Below, in pieces: positions 6,028 to 10,602 of a stretch of DNA of 10,602 bases. A program made the position numbers and the translations under genes. Position 1 is the first letter of the stretch, and each line of letters starts with the position of its first letter. Below the pieces are notes generated by a model. That model did no database searches. It was not told the origin of the DNA and worked only from the letters and a program-made list of their open reading frames with translations. The stretch is from NCBI GenBank assembly GCA_030620125.1, contig JAUXFI010000053.1:1-10602 (forward strand). The letters are read 5' to 3'. The DNA is from Anaerolineae bacterium (GTDB taxonomy: Bacteria; Chloroflexota; Anaerolineae; B4-G1).

Positions 6028-7158
6028 ATGCTGATCGGTATTGACGCCAGCCGCGCCGTCACCGCCCGCCCGACTGGCACCGAGGTCTACTCCCAGCGGG
6101 TCATCCAGGCGCTGCTGGCGCTGGAAAACACATATCGCTTCCGCCTCTACTTCCGGGAGACGCCTGCCAGTGGCGCCTTTCCTGGCGCCGATCTCCGCGT
6201 CATTCCCTGCCCTCGCCTGTGGACCCATCTGCGCCTTTCCTGGGAGATGGCACATCGTCCGCCGGACGCGCTCTTTGTCCCGGCCCACGTCCTGCCCCTC
6301 GTCCATCCACGCGCCAGCCTGGTCACCGTCCACGACCTGGGCTACCTCCACTTCCCGGAGGCCCACCCCTGGCGACAGCGGCTCTACCTCGACCTCTCCA
6401 CCCGCTGGAACGCGCGCGCCGCCGCGCACCTCCTGGCCGACTCCGAGGCCACCAAAACCGACCTGGTAGCCCGCTACACCACCCCGCCGGACAAGATCAC
6501 CGTCGTCTATCCCGGGCGCGACGAGACACTCGCGCCGGTGCGCGACCCCACCACGATTGAGGCGGTCAAAGCGCGTTACTCCATCACCGGCGACTACTTC
6601 CTCTACCTGGGAACCCTCCAGCCGCGCAAGAACCTGGCCCGCATCATCACAGCCTTCGCTGTCCTAACTGCCCAGTCACCCAGTCACCCAGTCACCCAAT
6701 CCCCCAGTCACCCAGTCACCCAGCTCATCCTGGCGGGCAAACGCGGCTGGCTATACGACGACCTCTTCGCGCAAGTGCGACATCTGGGCCTGGAGGGACG
6801 TGTGCTCTTCCCGGGCTACCTCCCCGACGAGGACAAGGCCGCCCTGCTGAGTGGGGCACTGGCGTTCGTCTTTCCGTCATTGTACGAAGGGTTCGGCCTG
6901 CCGGTGCTGGAGGCCCAGGCCTGCGGCTGCCCGGTCATCACCAGCGCCACATCGAGCCTGCCTGAGGTGGCCGGGGGCGCGGCGCTTCTGGTAAACCCCA
7001 GCGACACCGGCGCCATCGCCGCCGCTATGCGACACATCGCTACCAACCCCGCCTTGCGGAAGAGCCTGATCGAACGCGGCTTTGCCAACGCGCGCCGTTT
7101 CTCCTGGACTACTTGCGCTCAATCCGTGCTGGACGTGATTGAGCAGTCTGTGGTATAA
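6028..7158 (+). CDS. GT4-family glycosyltransferase (mannosyltransferase-like), with in-frame tandem-repeat insert
   Basis: This 376-residue retaining GT-B enzyme transfers a sugar from a nucleotide donor and is likely a mannosyl- or similar hexosyltransferase in polysaccharide or glycolipid synthesis. The N-terminal acceptor domain has GTEVYSQRV (17-25) and VTVHDLGYLHFPE (99-111). The C-terminal donor domain has YLGTLQPRKNLARI (193-206), LAGKRGWLYDDLF (235-247), GYLPDEDKAALLSGA (263-277), the E-x7-E motif EGFGLPVLE (287-295) and ACGCPVITS (298-306). Residues ~216-232 (QSPSHPVTQ twice) are an insert coded by an 8-base tandem repeat between the AFAVL helix and the LILAGKRG strand, where relatives have only a short loop. 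ATG 6028 follows the preceding stop directly; the Shine-Dalgarno is weak, suggesting re-initiation. Its stop codon lies inside the next promoter. Family is sure; donor and acceptor are unknown. Confidence 0.9.
   Translation: MLIGIDASRAVTARPTGTEVYSQRVIQALLALENTYRFRLYFRETPASGAFPGADLRVIPCPRLWTHLRLSWEMAHRPPDALFVPAHVLPLVHPRASLVTVHDLGYLHFPEAHPWRQRLYLDLSTRWNARAAAHLLADSEATKTDLVARYTTPPDKITVVYPGRDETLAPVRDPTTIEAVKARYSITGDYFLYLGTLQPRKNLARIITAFAVLTAQSPSHPVTQSPSHPVTQLILAGKRGWLYDDLFAQVRHLGLEGRVLFPGYLPDEDKAALLSGALAFVFPSLYEGFGLPVLEAQACGCPVITSATSSLPEVAGGAALLVNPSDTGAIAAAMRHIATNPALRKSLIERGFANARRFSWTTCAQSVLDVIEQSVV
6671..6726 (+). repeat. (CCCAGTCA)n 8-bp tandem repeat inside the GT4 gene
   Basis: There are seven consecutive 8-base units from 6671: three exact CCCAGTCA, one variant CCCAATCC, two exact, then a variant CCCAGCTC. 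Three units make 24 bases, so the protein repeats every 8 residues (SPSHPVTQ). The unit has no stop codon in any forward frame, so gain or loss of one unit would shift the downstream glycosyltransferase frame. Confidence 0.9.
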
Positions 7159-7159
7159 T
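7130..7159 (+). promoter_or_regulatory. Extended -10 promoter inside the GT4 stop, for the membrane-protein/methyltransferase pair
   Basis: TGGTATAAT (7151-7159) is a perfect extended -10, and its TATAAT contains the GT4 stop codon TAA. A weak -35, TGGACG (7130-7135), lies 18 bases upstream. The start codon of the next gene follows the -10 by only 10 bases, so the transcript would have a leader of about 3-5 bases and no room for a Shine-Dalgarno. Confidence 0.55.
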
Positions 7160-7169
7160 CCACCCAACC

Positions 7170-8066
7170 ATGAAAGATAATCCTCATTCCACTTCTTCTC
7201 GCCCGGCCTCTGGCGGCGTGGTCCAGTTCCAAGCCCGTTTGACCGACCTGGTCACCTGGCTAGGCCCCGGCTGGGCAGGTTTGTGCGGCATCGTGGCCTC
7301 GGGCAGCTTTGGCTGGCAGGGCGAAGACTTTTTGCGGCTGGCCTTGCTGATCCTGCTGGTAGATGGAGGCTGGGGCACGCTGTGGGCAGCGCTGGCAACC
7401 ACCAACTGGGCCAAACCGCTGCGCCGCTGGCACAACTGGCACTTTGGAGACCCGGCCACAACGCTTCCCTACACCCTCCCCGGCTCTCCTGGAGATCGGG
7501 CGTCCCACTGGCTGGGGCAACTGCGCACCTGGTGGCGGAACATCCTCTGGCCCACCTGCGGCCGCGCGATCTCCGCAATCGCCGTCGCCCTGCCGCTGAC
7601 CGTGGTGTTGGCAATGTTACTGGGGCAAGAGCTGCTACTTCTGAGCGTAGCCGCTCTGGCCGTGATGCAATTGGGCCTGGCGTGGGAAGGCGGCCGGGGG
7701 TCCACCGCGCCCGGATGGGACGCCGTCGTCGCCGTGACGCTGCCCTGGTTGGCAGGACACATCGCCTCAGGGCCACTCACACTGCGCTCGGTCGGGCTGG
7801 CGTTGACCTTTGCAATCGCCTGGGGAAGCGCCTGGCAAACCAGGTCGGCCTGGGGACGCACTCTGGGAATTGGCGCCCAACTCCTGGCGGCGGCGCTGCT
7901 GGTCGCGCTGTACCACCCCCTGGCAGCGGGGCTCCTGTTGCTGCTGCTGGCCCCACAACTGGCGCTGCTCCCCTGGTTGAGCCATGATCGGCCTGTCTCC
8001 TGGTACGTGCGCCACAGCCGGCCCTGGCTAATGGCAGCGATGCTCGTCGCTGCCTGGGCGCTGTAA
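7170..8066 (+). CDS. Polytopic membrane protein of unknown function
   Basis: I do not recognise this 298-residue protein. A polar N-terminus (MKDNPHSTSSRPAS) is followed by hydrophobic stretches near residues 35-52, 55-75, 130-152, 155-170, 188-197, 204-222, 232-262 and 280-298. That gives roughly seven or eight membrane segments. Between the second and third lies a polar, Trp-rich loop (~80-128: KPLRRWHNWHFGDPATTLPYT, then WLGQLRTWWRN), likely the functional or cytoplasmic part. No catalytic motif such as a UbiA Asp motif, transporter signature or protease motif is visible. The start ATG 7170 is the first in frame and has no Shine-Dalgarno, in line with a near-leaderless message. It is separated by 8 bases from the methyltransferase and is probably co-transcribed, so it may partner that membrane-anchored enzyme. 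The coding region is secure; the function is not. Confidence 0.75.
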   Translation: MKDNPHSTSSRPASGGVVQFQARLTDLVTWLGPGWAGLCGIVASGSFGWQGEDFLRLALLILLVDGGWGTLWAALATTNWAKPLRRWHNWHFGDPATTLPYTLPGSPGDRASHWLGQLRTWWRNILWPTCGRAISAIAVALPLTVVLAMLLGQELLLLSVAALAVMQLGLAWEGGRGSTAPGWDAVVAVTLPWLAGHIASGPLTLRSVGLALTFAIAWGSAWQTRSAWGRTLGIGAQLLAAALLVALYHPLAAGLLLLLLAPQLALLPWLSHDRPVSWYVRHSRPWLMAAMLVAAWAL

Positions 8067-8074
8067 GCAACGCA

Positions 8075-8923
8075 ATGATCTGGGGCGCGCTTATCCTGGG
8101 ACTCCTGGGCCTCGTACTGCTGGGGCTGCTGCTCTACTGGCAACTGGTCATCGCCGAGGGCTCCTACCTGGGACCGCGCATCGTGATACTGCTGTACGAC
8201 CGGTCGGCGCGGGCCTACGAGCGCATCAAGCAATTCGACGCTGGCGACGAACAATGGTTCCTGGGTCTGCCGCTCACCCGCGCACTGGCATTAGTCCCCG
8301 CGCCCCTGGTGCTCGACGTGGCGACCGGCACCGGCCGGCTGCCACAGGCGCTGCTGCGCCAGCCCGCCTTCGACGGACGCATTATCGGGCTCGACCTCTC
8401 CCGCCACATGCTACGCGAGGCGGTGCGAAGGACAGCCCAGTTCGCGGACCGGCTGACCTTCCTGTGGCAGGACGCCCGCCGTCTGCCCTTTGACGACGAC
8501 ACCTTCGACTGTGTGACCTGCCTGGAGGCACTAGAGTTCACGCCCGACCCGCGAGCGGTGCTGGCGGAACTGGTGCGGGTCTTGCGGCCCGGCGGGGTGC
8601 TACTGGTGACCAACCGCATCGGAACCGACGCCAAATTCCTGCCTGGGCGAGCCTTCCCCCGCGACGAGTTCGAACAGTTGCTGCACGAGTTCCCCCTCGA
8701 AGAGGTCAGTGCGCGGCCGTGGCAGATGGACTACGACCTGGCCTGGGCGATCAAAACCGGGCAGCCCCGGGGCGGCGGCATCCGTCCCCTGCCGGAGATC
8801 CTGCGCTGCCCCGCCTGCGGCAGCCGGCTGGCCCGCGAGGAGCAGGGATTCCGCTGCGCCGGTTGCGACCGCGTCTACCCGATTGCGGAGGATAAAGTGA
8901 TTGAGATGGCGCACTCGGCTTGA
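8075..8923 (+). CDS. Membrane-anchored SAM-dependent methyltransferase with C-terminal Trm112-like zinc ribbon
   Basis: This 282-residue protein has three parts. Residues 1-26 are one strongly hydrophobic helix, a likely membrane anchor. Residues ~75-185 are a class I methyltransferase: motif I VLDVATGTGRL (79-89), acidic loop GLDLSRHML (105-113), LPFDDDTFDCVTCLEALEF (137-155) and the post-motif LRPGGVLLVTNR (170-181). Residues ~244-278 are a zinc ribbon with Cys245, 248, 261 and 264 and the ending VYPIAEDKVIEM, like Trm112-type domains. It should methylate a small molecule, lipid or quinone-like substrate near the membrane, but the substrate cannot be named. ATG 8075 has no obvious Shine-Dalgarno; initiation may depend on the upstream gene, 8 bases away. 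Its TGA lies inside the -35 box of the next promoter. A decayed homologue of its zinc ribbon lies at ~9581-9706. Methyltransferase class is certain; substrate unknown. Confidence 0.88.
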   Translation: MIWGALILGLLGLVLLGLLLYWQLVIAEGSYLGPRIVILLYDRSARAYERIKQFDAGDEQWFLGLPLTRALALVPAPLVLDVATGTGRLPQALLRQPAFDGRIIGLDLSRHMLREAVRRTAQFADRLTFLWQDARRLPFDDDTFDCVTCLEALEFTPDPRAVLAELVRVLRPGGVLLVTNRIGTDAKFLPGRAFPRDEFEQLLHEFPLEEVSARPWQMDYDLAWAIKTGQPRGGGIRPLPEILRCPACGSRLAREEQGFRCAGCDRVYPIAEDKVIEMAHSA

Positions 8924-8947
8924 CAAGACGGTTATCTACACTATAAT
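8920..8947 (+). promoter_or_regulatory. Fully consensus TTGACA-16-TATAAT promoter of the small-gene pair
   Basis: TTGACA (8920-8925) and TATAAT (8942-8947) are both perfect and separated by 16 bases. The -35 contains the methyltransferase stop codon. This is the strongest promoter in the window by eye. Transcription should begin near 8953-8955, essentially at the start codon of the next gene. Confidence 0.8.
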
Positions 8948-8958
8948 CCAAAGTGGAA

Positions 8959-9252
8959 ATGGGCAAACGCGAATTCACGATTTATCTCGACCCAGAAAAA
9001 CGTCAGAATCGCTACCGCCATCATCACGCTTGGGAAAAAGGTAGTATCGCCGAGTTCCGGGTCCAGTACGAGGCACTGATCGAAGGCAAGTGGCATGCCA
9101 TCGTCCGCTACGACAGCGCACACGGTAGCCCTCACAAAGACACACTGCACCCCGACGGATCGGGAACGAAAGAATGGTTCGCACTCTATAGCAACGCAGA
9201 GATGCTGACCATCGGACAGCGCGACATTATGGAAAACTGGCCTTCGTATTGA
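8959..9252 (+). CDS. Small protein of unknown function (possibly DUF7718-like), first gene of a two-gene unit
   Basis: This 97-residue cytoplasmic protein has the core FRVQYEALIEGKWHAIVRYDSAHGSPHKD followed by HPDGS and a helical end IGQRDIMENWPSY. The pattern "VQ-E--I-GKW--IVRYD-AHG--H-D--HPDG" resembles a family of small proteins I remember as DUF7718, which often ends with a helix containing R-D-x-x-ENW. That name is from memory and unverified. His/Asp-rich RYDSAHG looks like a conserved functional centre, but no enzyme activity is known to me. The ATG at 8959 is 11 bases after a consensus -10; a GTG at 8953 would add two residues and start at or before the expected transcript end. No Shine-Dalgarno fits, so the message is probably near-leaderless. 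It is followed after 26 bases by the second small gene. Confidence 0.7.
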   Translation: MGKREFTIYLDPEKRQNRYRHHHAWEKGSIAEFRVQYEALIEGKWHAIVRYDSAHGSPHKDTLHPDGSGTKEWFALYSNAEMLTIGQRDIMENWPSY

Positions 9253-9278
9253 GCGAGGTATGAGAGAGAAATACAGCA

Positions 9279-9560
9279 ATGAACGAGTTCTACCGCGCCA
9301 AGTTTAACGAACTCTTTACCGAGTTCACTCGCTATCTGATCGAACATCCAGAGTTCGCCAGGCAGATACCGGACGGCTCCGAAGTCGTGCTGTTGGACAG
9401 CCGTGACCCGGAATACAACCAGTTTGTACTGGCTGCCATCCGCGCAGCCCCGCCCGAACATCGCGTCGTATGCATTGAGGTCGGCGAACTGGCCCCGGTT
9501 CGCTCCCGTTTCCGTAACCCCAGAGTCCTCCCGACTCCCGCCGCCTACGCCCTGGCTTGA
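9279..9560 (+). CDS. Small DUF5647-like protein, second gene of the two-gene unit
   Basis: This 93-residue protein begins with a helical FNELFTEFTRYLIEHPEFARQIPDGSEVVLLDSRDPEYNQF (9-49) and ends its conserved part with VVCIEVGELAPVRSRFRNPR (63-82). The pattern "EF-RYL-EHPE---IP--AEVV-L---DPE---F" is what I recall for the DUF5647 family; this is recognition by memory. No function is established. It follows the previous small gene on the same strand with a 26-base gap and should share its promoter; GAGAGAG about 10 bases upstream is a modest ribosome binding site. The last ~11 residues (LPTPAAYALA) are alanine-rich and may be read from remnant DNA of the damaged methyltransferase copy that follows. 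Being the small helical partner of a small alpha/beta protein, it could be one half of a toxin-antitoxin-like pair, which is inference only. Confidence 0.7.
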   Translation: MNEFYRAKFNELFTEFTRYLIEHPEFARQIPDGSEVVLLDSRDPEYNQFVLAAIRAAPPEHRVVCIEVGELAPVRSRFRNPRVLPTPAAYALA

Positions 9561-9580
9561 TGGGTGTGGCGCAGTTCTGA

Positions 9581-9706
9581 CCTCCACCCCCGACTTGTGG
9601 CGGCCGGCTGAACCACGATACGCAAACCTTCCGTTGCACAGACTGTGGCAACGTCTACCTCGTCGCGGAGGACGGCGTGATCGAGATGACAAAGGAGTCC
9701 CAATGA
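9581..9706 (+). pseudogene. Relic of a methyltransferase C-terminal zinc ribbon
   Basis: Frame 2 reads PTCGGRLNHDTQTFRC, then TDCGNVYLVAEDGVIEM and a TGA at 9704-9706. Aligned without gaps to residues 248-278 of the methyltransferase encoded at 8075-8923, 18 of 31 residues are identical, and three of the four cysteines fall at the same spacing (9596, 9635, 9644). The first cysteine is Pro here (CCC at 9587-9589). The frame has no ATG, GTG or TTG start and is closed by TGA at 9578-9580, so no intact gene exists. It looks like the remaining tail of a second methyltransferase or zinc-ribbon gene. Its stop overlaps the NUDIX start as ATGA, the kind of junction expected if the lost gene was once in that operon. 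An assembly or sequencing error that breaks an intact gene is less likely, because upstream methyltransferase motifs are absent. Confidence 0.7.
9691..9697 (+). promoter_or_regulatory. Shine-Dalgarno of the NUDIX gene
   Basis: AAAGGAG lies 5 bases before the ATG at 9703 and decides this start against the much longer in-frame extension upstream. Confidence 0.65.
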
Positions 9707-10182
9707 AACAAGTCAATCTTCCCTTCGTCGCCGTTGGCGCTGCCGTCGTGCGGAACGACCGCGTGCTCTTCGTGCGCCAGACCTACCCTCCCTTCGCCGG
9801 TCAATGGGTTGTGCCAGCAGGACATTCCGAGCCAGGCGAGACAGTGGACGAGACGATCCGTCGGGAACTCGAGGAGGAGGCGCATATCGAGGCGGAGGTC
9901 GTGGGCCTGATTGGGCTGGTCAGTGTCGTGGCCCCACCGCCTCCCCACGTCTTTATCGTATTCCTCTGCCATCCAACCGGCGACGTGGAGCCGGTCGCCG
10001 ACGGGGTCGAGAATGACGCCGCTGCCTACTTCTCGCTGGAGGAACTGGCGGCGCTGGAGGAGCCGGTCGAGCCTCAGTCGCGCCGTATCGCCGAGCGCGT
10101 GCTGCGGGGCGAGTACCAGGTACTCTCTCCTGCCGACCTGCAAACCGGCACCATTTTCACAGAGATCGTGGCGTGGATGTGA
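9703..10182 (+). CDS. NUDIX hydrolase
   Basis: This 159-residue cytoplasmic protein should hydrolyse a nucleoside diphosphate linked to another group, as ADP-sugar, NADH or 8-oxo-dNTP pyrophosphatases do; the exact substrate is unknown. The core has VAVGAAVVRNDRVLFVRQ (9-26), WVVPAGHSEPGET (35-47) and the NUDIX helix REL-EEEAHI (54-62), with G40, E46, R54, E55, E58 and E59 in place. The usual Gly near the end of the box (REUxEExGU) is His61. A second unusual feature is a proline run, VVAPPPPHVF (75-84), next to the usual substrate-facing strand. The start ATG 9703 is preceded by AAAGGAG at 5 bases and overlaps the stop of the relic. The longer upstream frame from 9403 is out of frame with a real gene and is rejected. 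It overlaps homoserine dehydrogenase by 4 bases, so the two are co-translated. Confidence 0.92.
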   Translation: MKQVNLPFVAVGAAVVRNDRVLFVRQTYPPFAGQWVVPAGHSEPGETVDETIRRELEEEAHIEAEVVGLIGLVSVVAPPPPHVFIVFLCHPTGDVEPVADGVENDAAAYFSLEELAALEEPVEPQSRRIAERVLRGEYQVLSPADLQTGTIFTEIVAWM

Positions 10183-10602
10183 GAGAAATCCCGCTCATCA
10201 TCCTCGGCCTGGGCAACGTGGGACGGGCGCTACTGCGCCAGATCATCGCCACCCGCGACGCGCTGGCCCGCCAGGCCGGACTACGGCTCACGCCCATCGC
10301 GCTGGCCGATACCGGCGGGCTACTGCTCGACCCCCACGGCCTGCCCGACGGAGTGCTGGGGACCGCGCTAAAAGCCAAGACAAAAGGGCGCCCGCTGAAC
10401 ACGCTGCCGGGGAGCCAACCCCTGAGCGGCCTGGACGACGCGCTGCGGCCGAGCGCCACCGTCGTAGACGTGACGGCCTCCACCGAAATGGAGTCCTTTC
10501 TGCAAGCCGCGCTGGACGCCGGCTGCGGTCTCGTGCTGGCCAACAAGGTCCCGCTGAGCGGACCGTGGTCCAAAGCGAAACCGTTCCTCGAGCACCCCCG
10601 CC
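10179..10602 (+). CDS. Homoserine dehydrogenase (N-terminal part, cut by the window edge)
   Basis: About 141 residues are visible; a complete enzyme would have roughly 340-430. It reduces aspartate semialdehyde to homoserine with NAD(P)H on the way to threonine, methionine and isoleucine. Evidence is the Rossmann motif LIILGLGNVGRALLRQI near the N-terminus, IALADTGGLLLDPHGL, and the signature VVDVTASTEM...ALDAGCGLVLANKVPLSGPW, matching the family's VVD-TAS and VxANKxPL motifs. No aspartate kinase domain precedes it, so it is the monofunctional type. The start is a GTG at 10179 that overlaps the NUDIX stop as GTGA; another in-frame GTG at 10173 would add two residues, and neither has a strong Shine-Dalgarno. 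It runs off the right end without a stop. The C-terminal catalytic and any ACT domains cannot be judged. Identification is strong. Confidence 0.85.
   Translation, partial: MREIPLIILGLGNVGRALLRQIIATRDALARQAGLRLTPIALADTGGLLLDPHGLPDGVLGTALKAKTKGRPLNTLPGSQPLSGLDDALRPSATVVDVTASTEMESFLQAALDAGCGLVLANKVPLSGPWSKAKPFLEHPR

Noticed and set aside
6671..6726. CRISPR array
   Set aside because: Units are 8 bases and contiguous with no spacers, and lie inside a coding gene.
7469..8254. A 261-residue open frame on - opposite the membrane protein and the start of the methyltransferase
   Set aside because: Ser/Pro/Arg/Gln-rich antisense frame spanning a promoterless junction; the + strand genes explain the DNA.
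9403..9702. A 100-residue N-terminal extension of the NUDIX protein
   Set aside because: It runs out of frame through the second small gene and the zinc-ribbon relic, is low-complexity in character, and the AAAGGAG site places the start at 9703.

Overview
The window reads as chromosomal DNA from a GC-rich bacterium, most likely a member of the Chloroflexota (Anaerolineae-like). That assignment is inference from protein style: the beta-sandwich tail of a large glycosyltransferase at the left edge, the LiaI/LiaF-type membrane protein, the AlbA_2/ATPase regulator, the small DUF-type pair, and GC-rich coding with clear TTGACA/TATAAT promoters. No rRNA, tRNA, CRISPR array, transposase or phage gene was seen. 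Coding density is high, and many neighbours overlap by 4 bases (ATGA or GTGA).

Left part (1-2866): the C-terminal end of a probable membrane glycosyltransferase on + converges on a two-gene envelope/exopolysaccharide operon on -. That operon is a GT2 glycosyltransferase followed by a WcaJ/WbaP-type priming sugar phosphotransferase. It is driven by a good promoter at 2838-2866 and translationally coupled through a GTGA overlap. Next comes a monoacylglycerol-lipase-like alpha/beta hydrolase (-), divergent from rpiB; the spacer between them holds two facing promoters and inverted repeats.

Middle part (3840-8923, +): rpiB, a frameshifted AlbA_2/ATPase regulator, a small LiaI/LiaF-like membrane protein with three internal repeats, and a GT4 glycosyltransferase run head to tail. 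A second promoter at 7130-7159, overlapping the GT4 stop codon, leads to an unrecognised polytopic membrane protein and a membrane-anchored SAM methyltransferase with a C-terminal zinc ribbon.

Right part (8920-10602, +): a consensus promoter overlapping the methyltransferase stop drives a pair of small genes of unknown function. After them lies a relic of a second zinc ribbon homologous to the methyltransferase tail, then a NUDIX hydrolase and the start of homoserine dehydrogenase.

The observations most worth a second look are: (i) both non-priming glycosyltransferases carry in-frame, non-triplet short tandem repeats in loops, which could make them contingency loci or sites of repeat insertion; (ii) the two-gene cassette lies between an intact methyltransferase and a decayed copy of its tail; (iii) several promoters sit only 10-11 bases before an initiation codon, suggesting near-leaderless transcripts; and (iv) the AlbA_2 regulator has a frameshift 13 codons after a well-supported start.
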